NCBI RefSeq assembly: GCF_021699195.1
Contig: NZ_SSXE01000051.1
Span: forward strand, 1 to 50,589
DNA length: 50,589 bases
Source of the DNA: Nonomuraea sp. MG754425
GTDB taxonomy: Bacteria; Actinomycetota; Actinomycetes; Streptosporangiales; Streptosporangiaceae
Reading direction: 5' to 3'
Positions 41,942 to 49,909 of this stretch are shown here, one piece after another. Below the pieces are notes generated by a model, which saw only the letters and a program-made list of their open reading frames with translations, was not told where the DNA came from and did no database searches. How positions within the stretch are numbered: position 1 is the first letter of the stretch; the number at the start of each line of letters is the position of its first letter. A program made the translations under genes and the position numbers.

Positions 41942-42970
41942 ATGACCGGGAAAACCGTGCGGCAGGGCCCGAACGCCGTGCCCGAGCGCGAGATCACTTC
42001 CAGGGTGGACCTGTGCCTGCCCGACGGCCGGCTCAACCCGGCGGCCGTCGGCTGGAGCCGGGTTCCGCTGCACCGGGCCAACCTGCGCGGCTGGGGCCGC
42101 ACCATGCGCTGGGACTACTGGTGCGTCACCAGCCCCGAGCAGGTGTTCGCCTTCAGCGCGAGCAGCCTCGACTACCTGGCGGGCGAGTCGGCCTGGTTCC
42201 TCGACCGGCGCACCGGCGAGCAGGTCTCCAGCCGGGGGCTGCTCGTGCCCGCCCGGGGCGTGGCGTTCTCCGAGCGCGGCGGCGAGGGCAGCGTGCGCAT
42301 CGGCGCGGGCGCGGTGCGGATCAGCGTGGACGAGACCGTCGCCGGCACCCGGCTGCGGCTGAAGTCGGCCGAGCTGGAGGCCGACATCCTGGTGCGGCGG
42401 GTGCCGGGCCGGGAGAGCCTGTCGCTGGTGGTGCCCTGGTCGGCGCGGCGTTTCCAGTACACGGTCAAGGACGTCGGGCGGCCCGCCGAGGGCACCGTCC
42501 GGGTGAACGGCGTGACCAGGACGTTCTCCTCCGGCGACGCGCTGGCCACGCTGGACCTGGGACGGGGCCGCTGGCCCGGCGAGATCCGGTGGAACTGGGG
42601 CGCGGCGGCCGGCCGGCCCGGGGGCCGGGACGTGGCCGTGCAGATCGGCGGCAAGTGGACGGACGGCACCGGCAGCGTCGAGAACGCGCTGATCCTCGAC
42701 GGCCGCGTGCACAAGATCAGCGAGGAGCTGGTCTGGCGGTACGACACCTCCGACTGGTACGCCCCCTGGCGGATCACGGGCGAGCGGGTGGACCTCGAGT
42801 TCGTCCCCGAGCACGTGCGGCAGTCGGACGTGCGGCGGGCGGTGTACATGCGCAGCAAGGAGGCGCAGGCGTTCGGCTGCTACCGGGGCACCGTGCTCGC
42901 CGACGACGGCGAGCCCGTGGAGATCGACGGCCTGTACGGCTGGGCGGAGGAGGTGTTCCGCCGCTGGTGA
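41942..42970 (+). CDS. DUF2804-family protein
   Basis: 342 residues resembling the DUF2804 family: an N-terminal NLRGWGRTMRWDYWCV segment, then FSASSLDYLAG, a mostly beta body, and a late WRITGERVDLEFVPE. No signal peptide or membrane segment. The function of the family is not known to me. It lies 2 bases after the aldehyde dehydrogenase stop and is the last gene of the operon. It may bind or modify a lipid- or sugar-like ligand, but there is no direct evidence. Confidence 0.7.
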   Translation: MTGKTVRQGPNAVPEREITSRVDLCLPDGRLNPAAVGWSRVPLHRANLRGWGRTMRWDYWCVTSPEQVFAFSASSLDYLAGESAWFLDRRTGEQVSSRGLLVPARGVAFSERGGEGSVRIGAGAVRISVDETVAGTRLRLKSAELEADILVRRVPGRESLSLVVPWSARRFQYTVKDVGRPAEGTVRVNGVTRTFSSGDALATLDLGRGRWPGEIRWNWGAAAGRPGGRDVAVQIGGKWTDGTGSVENALILDGRVHKISEELVWRYDTSDWYAPWRITGERVDLEFVPEHVRQSDVRRAVYMRSKEAQAFGCYRGTVLADDGEPVEIDGLYGWAEEVFRRW

Positions 42971-43057
42971 GCCGGACGAACCCCGTCCCTTTTGGGGGGA
43001 TATATTCGGATTCTGGGGGCAAATGCCTGTCGAATGCCCTTCCGGAGGAGGTGATCC

Positions 43058-43126
43058 GTGAGCTGCGTGAACGACCGCCCGACCGGCATTTCCGCGCGAG
43101 GGAGAGATCACCATGCCCGGCAATAA
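43058..43126 (+). CDS. Possible 22-residue leader peptide overlapping the fdhA start
   Basis: A GTG at 43058 is preceded by GGAGGAGGTGATC (43044-43056), which is complementary to the 3' end of 16S rRNA and by far the strongest ribosome site in the window. It opens a 22-codon frame (Met-Ser-Cys-Val-Asn-Asp-Arg-Pro and on) that ends TAA at 43124-43126, 14 bases past the fdhA start and in another frame. Such an arrangement would couple leader and fdhA translation. It could also be a spurious match; there is no independent evidence of translation. Confidence 0.45.
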   Translation: MSCVNDRPTGISARGRDHHARQ

Positions 43127-44336
43127 GGGAGTCGTGTACGAAGGCCCAGGCAACGTCGAGGTTCACGACATCGACTACCCGGGATTCGAACTCAAGGACG
43201 GTCCCGGCGTCAACCCGGCCAACGTCGGCCGCAAGCTGCCGCACGCCGCCATCCTCCGTACGGTCGCGACCAACATCTGCGGCAGCGACCAGCACATGGT
43301 GCGCGGGCGCACCACGGCTCCCGCGGGTCTCGTGCTCGGCCACGAGATCACCGGCGAGGTGGTCGAGACAGGTCCCGACGTGGAGTTCATCAAGAACGGC
43401 GACCTCGTGTCGGTCCCGTTCAACATCGCCTGCGGCCGCTGCCGCAACTGCAAGGAGGGCAAGACCGGCATCTGCGAGAACGTCAACCCCGACCGGCCCG
43501 GATCGGCGTACGGCTACGTCGACATGGGCGGCTGGGTCGGCGGGCAGGCCGAGTTCGTCGTCGTCCCGTACGCCGACTGGAACCTGCTCAAGTTCCCCGA
43601 CAAGGACCAGGCGATGGAGAAGATCCTCGACCTGGCCATGCTCGCGGACATCTTCCCGACCGGCTACCACGGCTGCGTGACCGCCGGGGTGCAGCCGGGA
43701 TCCACGGTCTACATCGCCGGCGCCGGCCCGGTCGGCCTGGCCGCCGCCGCCTCGGCGTTCCTGCTCGGGGCCGCCGTGGTCATCGTCGCGGACCTCAACG
43801 AGAGCCGCCTCAAGCAGGCCCGCAGCTTCGGCTGCGCGACCGTGGACGTCTCCAAGGGCGACCCGAAGGAGCAGATCGCGCAGATCCTCGGCGAGCCGGA
43901 GGTGGACTGCGGCGTGGACGCGGTCGGCTTCGAGGCGCGCGGCCACGGCAGCGAGGCCCGGACCGAGCACCCGGCCACCGTGCTCAACTCGCTCATGGAC
44001 GTCACCAGGGCGGGCGGCGCGCTCGGCATCCCCGGCCTGTACGTGACCGGCGACCCGGGCGCCGCCGACGAGGCCGCGCAGCAGGGCGCGCTGTCCATCC
44101 GCATCGGCCTGGGCTGGGCGAAGTCGCTCAGCTTCGCCACCGGCCAGTGCCCGGTCATGCGCTACAACCGCCAGCTCATGCAGGCGATCCTGCACGACCG
44201 GGTGCAGATCGCCAAGGCGGTCAACGCCACGCCGATCCTGCTGGAGGACGCGCCGCGCGGGTACCACGAGTTCGACGAGGGCGCGGCGCGCAAGTACGTC
44301 CTCGACCCGAACGGCCTGCTGCCCAAGGCGGCCTGA
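43113..44336 (+). CDS. fdhA: Glutathione-independent formaldehyde dehydrogenase
   Basis: 407 residues, very close in pattern to the Pseudomonas putida type enzyme, which oxidises formaldehyde to formate with tightly bound NAD. The catalytic-zinc region TNICGSDQHMVRGRT (Cys56) and GHEITGEV (His77) are present, as is the structural-zinc cluster ACGRCRNCKEGKTGIC. Rossmann motif IAGAGPVGLAAA. ATG 43113 follows GGGAGAG about 6 bases upstream. It is monocistronic between the DUF2804 operon and the convergent LacI gene. Role: formaldehyde detoxification, or aldehyde dismutation. Confidence 0.93.
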   Translation: MPGNKGVVYEGPGNVEVHDIDYPGFELKDGPGVNPANVGRKLPHAAILRTVATNICGSDQHMVRGRTTAPAGLVLGHEITGEVVETGPDVEFIKNGDLVSVPFNIACGRCRNCKEGKTGICENVNPDRPGSAYGYVDMGGWVGGQAEFVVVPYADWNLLKFPDKDQAMEKILDLAMLADIFPTGYHGCVTAGVQPGSTVYIAGAGPVGLAAAASAFLLGAAVVIVADLNESRLKQARSFGCATVDVSKGDPKEQIAQILGEPEVDCGVDAVGFEARGHGSEARTEHPATVLNSLMDVTRAGGALGIPGLYVTGDPGAADEAAQQGALSIRIGLGWAKSLSFATGQCPVMRYNRQLMQAILHDRVQIAKAVNATPILLEDAPRGYHEFDEGAARKYVLDPNGLLPKAA

Positions 44337-44353
44337 CGACCGGCCCGTGCGCG

Positions 44354-44375
44354 CGGCGCGGCCTCGGCCGTGCCG
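44354..44375. terminator. Terminator hairpin between fdhA and the lacI-type gene
   Basis: CGGCGCGGCC and GGCCGTGCCG form a 10-bp stem with one G-U pair around a 2-base TC turn. It lies 17 bases after the fdhA stop and 25 before the stop of the convergent repressor gene, so it may act on both strands. Confidence 0.6.
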
Positions 44376-44400
44376 CCGCCGGGCCGAATCGCGGCTCAGG

Positions 44401-45426
44401 TCATCGGCCCGGGTCGGGGCACGGGCCGGTCGAGCGGCGTTCGATCAGTTTCGGGCGCGACACCCACTCGCGGGCCCCGGTGCGCCCCTCGACGCGTTCG
44501 AGCGCGTACTCCGCCGCCACCCGGCCCATCGCCATGCCGTACTGGGCGACGGTGGTGAGGGAGAAGCGGGGGTGCGAGGCGAACTGGGTGTCGTCGTAGC
44601 CCGCGACCGAGATGTCCTCGGGCACCCGCAGACCGCGTTCGGCCAGCGCGCGCATGCTGCCGAACGCGCCCTGGTCGGAGCCGACGAACAGGGCCGTCGG
44701 CCGCTCACCGCCGTCGAGCAGCGCGCCGGTCGCCTCGCCGGTGACCGCCTCGCTGCCGCCGCAGCGCACGACCCGGATGTGGGCCCCGAGGCCGAGCCGC
44801 TCCATCGCCTCGCGGTAGCCGGCCTCGCGTACGGCGTGCGGGCTGAGCACGCCGGTGCCGGTGACGTCGTGCGAGAAGTGGGTGATGCGGCGGTGACCGA
44901 GGCCGGCCAGGTGCCGCACGGCCAGTTCGGCGCCGGCGCGGTCGTCGTCCACGACCCGGTCGTAGTGGTCGCCGGGGTCGTGACGGGCCACGATCACGGT
45001 GGGCAGCCGCCGCGCGAAGGCGTCGAGCCACGCGGTGCGCACCTTCGGCGAGACCACGATCAGCGCCTCGACCTCGCGGTCCCCCAGCGACTCCATGCCG
45101 GGGTTGCGCTCGTCGGTCTCGTGGTCGAACGGCGAGACGAGCATCCGGTACGGCCCGGCGTCGAGCGCCTCGTACACGCCGTCGAGGATGTCGGCGAAGA
45201 ACTGGCCGCGCAGCAGCGGCACGGCGACGCCGATCGTGCGGGTCGAGGTGCGCATGGCGCGGGCCGCCTCGCGGGGGCGGTAGCCCAGCTCGGAGATGGC
45301 CTGCTCCACGCGTTCGCGCATGCGTGGGCTCACGCCGTAGGCGTCGCGGAGCACTTTCGACACGGCGGCTCGCGACACACCGGCTGCGGCCGCGACATCG
45401 GAGATCGTTGGGCGCGTGGTGCTCAT
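44401..45426 (-). CDS. LacI-family transcriptional repressor
   Basis: 341 residues. The N-terminal helix-turn-helix and hinge read PTISDVAAAAGVSRAAVSKV, then GYRPREAARAMRT. The rest is a periplasmic-binding-protein-like sensor with the usual IGVAVPLLRGQFFADIL, VGSDQGAFG and SVAGYDDTQFASHPRFSLTTV features. It is divergent from the transporter and rhamnosidase genes and should repress them until a rhamnose-related or other sugar inducer binds. ATG 45426 fits the family start, but no ribosome site precedes it. The operator is the palindrome at 45520-45537. Confidence 0.93.
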   Translation of the reverse strand: MSTTRPTISDVAAAAGVSRAAVSKVLRDAYGVSPRMRERVEQAISELGYRPREAARAMRTSTRTIGVAVPLLRGQFFADILDGVYEALDAGPYRMLVSPFDHETDERNPGMESLGDREVEALIVVSPKVRTAWLDAFARRLPTVIVARHDPGDHYDRVVDDDRAGAELAVRHLAGLGHRRITHFSHDVTGTGVLSPHAVREAGYREAMERLGLGAHIRVVRCGGSEAVTGEATGALLDGGERPTALFVGSDQGAFGSMRALAERGLRVPEDISVAGYDDTQFASHPRFSLTTVAQYGMAMGRVAAEYALERVEGRTGAREWVSRPKLIERRSTGPCPDPGR

Positions 45427-45512
45427 GGAGGAAACATAGCGACAACCAGGGCTCGGACGTGCCGCACGGCCAGGCGCGAGGCAACCGGACGATAAAGAAC
45501 AGAACAAGGCTC

Positions 45513-45538
45513 TTGCGTTTTGTAGATCGATCTACAAT
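45513..45538. promoter_or_regulatory. LacI-type operator, perfect 18-bp palindrome, over the MFS promoter
   Basis: TTGTAGATCGATCTACAA (45520-45537) is perfectly palindromic with a central CG, typical of LacI-family operators. Its right half contains TACAAT (45533-45538), a strong rightward -10 box. TTGCGT (45513-45518) could be the -35 box, though the spacing of 14 is short. A bound repressor would occlude the promoter of the 45609-49648 operon. Confidence 0.8.
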
Positions 45539-45608
45539 CATCTCCACCTAACAACACGCGGGCCTGTGACGTGCGGGGCCGTTAGCATCCCCCCTCCGAG
45601 AGGTACAC

Positions 45609-46886
45609 ATGGCGATAACCGAGAACACGTCCAGGCGCGCCTGGCGTACGGCCGTGCTGGGCGGCATGGCCTCCTACATGGACGCGGCCACCATCGTGGG
45701 CACCGGCACCGCGCTCGTCCTGTACAAGCAGCATCTCGGGCTCACCCCGCTGATGATCGGGGCGGCGTCGTCCATCCTGACCCTCGGCCTCGCCATCGGC
45801 GCCCTCTTCGGCGGACGCCTGGGCGACCTGCTGGGCAGGCGCCGGGTCTTCACCTACGACCTCGTGGTCTTCCTCGTCGGCCTGCTCCTGCTCGCCTTCG
45901 CCGGGAGCCCGTGGATGATCTTCGTGGGCGTGGCCATCACCGGCCTCGCGATGGGGGCCGACATCCCGACCTCGCTCGCGCTGGTCGCCGAGGAGGCGCC
46001 GCAGGGCCGCCGGGCCCGGCTCGTCGCCTTCTCCCAGGTCCTGTGGAGCTGCGGCGGCCTGGCCGCCTACCTCATCGCGTTCCTGGTCTCCGACCTCAGC
46101 GCCACCGGCGCCCGGATCATCTACCTGCACGTGGTGGTCGTGGCCATCGTGGTCCTCATCCTGCGCCAGCGTCTGCGCGAGTCGGAGGAGTGGGTCCGCG
46201 AGCGCGAACGGCAGCAGGCGCAGGCGCCCGCCGGCGTCTCCCGGGGCGACTCCCTGCGCAGGCTGACCTCCGGGCCGCTGCTCGGCGCGGTCGTCGGCCT
46301 CGGGCTCTTCTACGCCATCGGCAACCTGGTCGCCAACACCTTCGGCCAGTTCCAGACGTTCCTGTTCACCGAGGTCGCCGGGGCGGCGGTGTCCACGGCG
46401 ACGCTGGTCGGGCTGCTGGCCTACCCGCTCGGGTTCATCACCGTCCTGATCTTCATGAAGTTCGTGGACGGCCCCGCCCGCATGCCGCTCTACACGCTCG
46501 GCGTGCTGATCATGGCCACCGGCGCGGCCATCCCCCTGATCGTCGGCGTGAACACCGTGACGCTGATCATCCTGAAGTTCTGCATCACCGTCGGCGCGGG
46601 CTTCGCCGGCGAGGTGATCTTCAAGGTGTGGGCGCAGGAGTTCTTCCCGACCCTGATCAGGGGCACCGCGCAGGGCATCGCCATCGCCTTCACCCGGTTC
46701 GTGGCCGCCGGGTTCGCGCTGGTCACCCCGGTGATCGCGGAGTCCAGCCCGCGGGCGCTGATGGGCGTGCTGCTGTGCGCCGTGCTGATCGCCGCCGTGA
46801 TCGGCTGGACGTGGATCTTCCCGATGCGCCGCCGCGCCCTGGCCGCCGAACAGTCCGCCGCCGAACAGGAGGAACTCACCCGATGA
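45609..46886 (+). CDS. MFS sugar transporter
   Basis: 425 residues with about 12 membrane segments. The cytoplasmic loop 2-3 motif is FGGRLGDLLGRRRVF, and the loop after helix six reads RQRLRESEEWVRERER, both typical of the sugar porter group. ATG 45609 has GAGAGGT 4 bases upstream. It overlaps the rhamnosidase start by 4 bases, so import of a rhamnoside, or of rhamnose released from one, is a reasonable inference. Confidence 0.92.
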   Translation: MAITENTSRRAWRTAVLGGMASYMDAATIVGTGTALVLYKQHLGLTPLMIGAASSILTLGLAIGALFGGRLGDLLGRRRVFTYDLVVFLVGLLLLAFAGSPWMIFVGVAITGLAMGADIPTSLALVAEEAPQGRRARLVAFSQVLWSCGGLAAYLIAFLVSDLSATGARIIYLHVVVVAIVVLILRQRLRESEEWVRERERQQAQAPAGVSRGDSLRRLTSGPLLGAVVGLGLFYAIGNLVANTFGQFQTFLFTEVAGAAVSTATLVGLLAYPLGFITVLIFMKFVDGPARMPLYTLGVLIMATGAAIPLIVGVNTVTLIILKFCITVGAGFAGEVIFKVWAQEFFPTLIRGTAQGIAIAFTRFVAAGFALVTPVIAESSPRALMGVLLCAVLIAAVIGWTWIFPMRRRALAAEQSAAEQEELTR

Positions 46887-49648
46887 CGAGCACGACCGAC
46901 GACGTCCGCACCGCGCCCGACGGCCTGCGCCTCGACGGCATGCCGGGCACCCGCCCCCGCCTGTCGTGGCGGACCGGCCAGGACTCGGCCGGCTTCGACG
47001 CCCGGAGGATCGAGCTGACCCTGAACGGCGGCGAGCCCGCCGTGCACACCGAGGACGGCGGCGGCCAGATCGGCGTCGCCTGGCCGTTCGGCCCGCTGAC
47101 CGCCCGCGACCGCGGCACGGTCCGGGTCGGCGTCCGGCGCGACGGCCGGTGGTCCGCGTGGAGCGAGCCGCTGGCCTTCGAGAACCCGCCGCTGGGCCCG
47201 GACGACTGGCGGGCGCGCTTCGTCTCGCCCCGCACGCTCGGCGGCCTGCTCACCGCCGCGCCGCTGCTCAGCCGTACGGTCGAGCTGCCCGCCCCGGTAC
47301 GGCGGGCCCGGCTGCACGTCACCGCGCTCGGCCTGCACGTCACCCGGATCAACGGCGAGCGGGTGACCGACGAGGAACTCGCGCCGGGCTGGACGTCGTA
47401 CCACAACCGGCTGCGCTTTCGCAGCCACGACGTGACCGGCCTGCTGCGCGAGGGCGCCAACGAGATCACCGCGCTGCTGGGCAACGGCTGGTACCGCGGC
47501 CGGCTGTACTGGCGCGGCGAGCGCGCCTTCTATGGCGAGCGGCTGGCCCTGCTCGCCCAGCTCGAGATCGAGTGCGCCGACGGCAGCACCCACCTCGTGG
47601 CGACCGACGAGAGCTGGCACGCCCACGAGACCGGCGTGCTGGCCGACGACCTGTACGACGGCCAGAGCACCGACCTGCGGGTGGGCCGCGGCCCCGCCGA
47701 ACCCGTGGACGTGCTCGACGAGCCCCTCGACCGGCTCTTCCCCGGCGACACGCCGCCCGTCCGCCCGGTCGCGGTGCTGCCCGGCGGCGAACCCTTCCGC
47801 TCCCCCACCGGAACGCTGCTGGTCGACTTCGGGGAGAACCTCGTGGGCTGGGTCCGGCTGCGCGTGCGCGGACGGCCCGGCCAGGAGGTCGTCGTGCGGC
47901 ACGCCGAGGTGCTGGAGCAGGGCGAGCTCGGCACCCGTCCGCTGCGCAGCGCCAAGGCGACCGACCGCTACCTGCTGGCGGGCGGCGGGGCCGAGACGCT
48001 GGAGCCGTCGCTGACCTTCCACGGGTTCAGGTACGCGAGCCTGGAGGGCGTCGAGCCCGAGGACGTCGAGTCGATCGAGGCCGTCGCGCTCAGCTCGGAC
48101 CTGCGCCCGACCGGCCGCTTCCGCTGCTCGGACCCCGACGTGCAGACGCTGCACGACAACGTGGTGCGCAGCATGCGCGGCAACTTCCTCGACGTGCCCA
48201 CCGACTGCCCCCAGCGCGACGAGCGGCTCGGCTGGACCGGCGACATCCAGGTCTTCGCGCCCACCGCCGCGTTCGTCGCCGACTGCTCGGGCTTCCTCGC
48301 CTCCTGGCTGCGCGACCTTTCGGCCGAGCAGTTCGAGGACGGCTGCGTGCCGTTCGTCGTGCCGAACATCCACCACAACATCCTGCCCGCGGCCGCCGCC
48401 TGGGGCGACGCGGCCACGATCGTCCCCTGGACGCTGTACGAGCGTTACGGCGACCCCGAGGTGCTGCGCGAGCAGTACCCGAGCATGCGGGCCTGGGTCG
48501 AGCGCCTCGACGCGTTCGCCGGCGCGGACGGGCTGTGGGCCGGGCGCTTCCAGTTCGGCGACTGGCTGGACCCGGCCGCGCCGCCCGACCAGCCCGGCGC
48601 GGCGCGCACCGACAAGGACCTCGTCGCGACCGCGCACTTCGTCAGGAGCGCCGACCTGCTGGCCAAGGCCGCCGACGTGCTGGGCCACCAGGACGACGCC
48701 GAGCGCTACCGCGCGCTGGCCGCCAAGGTCCGCGCGGCGTTCGCCGCCGCCTTCGTCACCCCGGGCGGGCGGCTGATGAACGACACGCCCACGGCGTACG
48801 CGATGGCGCTGCTGTGGGACCTGCTGCCCACGCCCGCCCAGCGCGCGGCGGCCGGCGCCCGGCTGGCCGACATCGTGCGCGGCAACGGGTTCCGGGTGGC
48901 CACCGGGTTCGTCGGCACGCCGCTGATCACCGACGCGCTCACCGACGCCGGCTACCCGCACCTGGCCTACCGCCTGCTGCTGGAGCGTTCCTGCCCGTCG
49001 TGGCTCTACCCGGTCACCATGGGCGCGACCACGATCTGGGAGCGCTGGGACAGCATGCTGCCCGACGGCCGGATCAACCCCGGGCAGATGACGTCCTTCA
49101 ACCACTACGCGCTCGGGGCGGTCGCCGACTGGCTGCACCGGCGGGTGGCCGGGCTCGCGCCCGCGGCTCCCGGCTACCGCGAGATCGACGTACGCCCCCT
49201 GCCGGGATACGGGCTGACCTGGGCCGAGGCGGAGCTGGAGACGAGGTACGGCACGGCCGCCGTGGCCTGGCGGGTGATCGAGGGCACGCTCACGCTCGAC
49301 GTCGAGGTGCCGCCGGGGGCGCACGCCACCGTCCACCTGCCCGGCCGCGCGCCCGAGCGGGTGGGCGCGGGGCGGCACCGGCGGCAGGCGCCGCTCCCTG
49401 CCGCTCGCCCGCGACCGGAGCGGATCGCCGACGCGGTGGACGACGCCGAGCTGTGGCGGCGGCTGACCGCGATCATGACGTCGGAGGGCATCCCCGGCGA
49501 CGAGGCGGCCACGTCCGCGCTGGCCGCGCGCGGCCTGCCGCTGCCGGTGACCGAGCTGGCCGCCGTGGTCTATCCGCGTGCCAAGCCCGAGCAGGTCGAG
49601 GCCCTCCAGCGCCGCTTCGACACCGCGCTGGCCGAGCACGCCGGCTGA
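46883..49648 (+). CDS. GH78 alpha-L-rhamnosidase
   Basis: 921 residues. The N-terminal beta domains include HVTRINGERVTDEELAPGWT and LLGNGWYRGRL. A concanavalin-like domain has LVDFGENLVGW. The (alpha/alpha)6 catalytic domain carries DVPTDCPQRDERLGWTGD (about 437-454) with the expected acidic residues, and TIWERWDSMLPDG (about 717-729) with the second glutamate. There is no signal peptide, so it acts in the cytoplasm on imported rhamnosides. The last about 100 residues are a helical C-terminal addition (AELWRRLTAIMTSEG). It starts in an ATGA overlap with the MFS gene. The frame is open upstream through the MFS gene, but that is not a fusion. Confidence 0.95.
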   Translation: MTSTTDDVRTAPDGLRLDGMPGTRPRLSWRTGQDSAGFDARRIELTLNGGEPAVHTEDGGGQIGVAWPFGPLTARDRGTVRVGVRRDGRWSAWSEPLAFENPPLGPDDWRARFVSPRTLGGLLTAAPLLSRTVELPAPVRRARLHVTALGLHVTRINGERVTDEELAPGWTSYHNRLRFRSHDVTGLLREGANEITALLGNGWYRGRLYWRGERAFYGERLALLAQLEIECADGSTHLVATDESWHAHETGVLADDLYDGQSTDLRVGRGPAEPVDVLDEPLDRLFPGDTPPVRPVAVLPGGEPFRSPTGTLLVDFGENLVGWVRLRVRGRPGQEVVVRHAEVLEQGELGTRPLRSAKATDRYLLAGGGAETLEPSLTFHGFRYASLEGVEPEDVESIEAVALSSDLRPTGRFRCSDPDVQTLHDNVVRSMRGNFLDVPTDCPQRDERLGWTGDIQVFAPTAAFVADCSGFLASWLRDLSAEQFEDGCVPFVVPNIHHNILPAAAAWGDAATIVPWTLYERYGDPEVLREQYPSMRAWVERLDAFAGADGLWAGRFQFGDWLDPAAPPDQPGAARTDKDLVATAHFVRSADLLAKAADVLGHQDDAERYRALAAKVRAAFAAAFVTPGGRLMNDTPTAYAMALLWDLLPTPAQRAAAGARLADIVRGNGFRVATGFVGTPLITDALTDAGYPHLAYRLLLERSCPSWLYPVTMGATTIWERWDSMLPDGRINPGQMTSFNHYALGAVADWLHRRVAGLAPAAPGYREIDVRPLPGYGLTWAEAELETRYGTAAVAWRVIEGTLTLDVEVPPGAHATVHLPGRAPERVGAGRHRRQAPLPAARPRPERIADAVDDAELWRRLTAIMTSEGIPGDEAATSALAARGLPLPVTELAAVVYPRAKPEQVEALQRRFDTALAEHAG

Positions 49649-49696
49649 CACCGCCGCGCGGCCGGGAGCACGACACCCGGCCGCGCGGCCCCCACC

Positions 49697-49748
49697 GGGC
49701 CTCCACACTGGGCCTCCACACTGGGCCTCCACACTGGGCCTCCGCACG
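49697..49748 (+). repeat. 13-bp tandem repeat after the rhamnosidase gene
   Basis: Three perfect units of GGGCCTCCACACT (49697-49735) and a diverged fourth. They lie in the 261-base gap between the rhamnosidase and the peptidase gene. No coding or structural role is evident. Confidence 0.9.
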
Positions 49749-49828
49749 TGGCCCGGCACGCGCGATCACCGTCGTGCCTCGATCGTCGGCATACCGACCG
49801 CATACCCCAGGAACCTACTGTCGGGTAG

Positions 49829-49876
49829 GGCTCTGACACGCACAGCGCAGGTCCGATACCTGTGCGTGTCAGAGCC
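49829..49876 (+). promoter_or_regulatory. Long perfect hairpin before the M23 peptidase gene
   Basis: GGCTCTGACACGCACA (49829-49844) and TGTGCGTGTCAGAGCC (49861-49876) form a perfect 16-bp stem around a 16-base loop, extendable by two more pairs. It ends 33 bases before the peptidase ATG. It could be a terminator, a 5'-UTR control element or a large operator; the sequence does not decide. Confidence 0.7.
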
Positions 49877-49909
49877 TTCCCGGCAGTCCCTCAGCGGAAG
49901 GTTCACGTG

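Noticed and set aside
40559..42970. An apparent N-terminal extension of the DUF2804 protein
   Set aside because: The upstream part is the aldehyde dehydrogenase gene in another frame; the start at 41942 is well placed after its stop.
45566..49648. An apparent 1360-residue fusion of an N-terminal region to the rhamnosidase
   Set aside because: The first third is the MFS gene read in a wrong frame. The rhamnosidase has its own ATG in an ATGA overlap at 46883.
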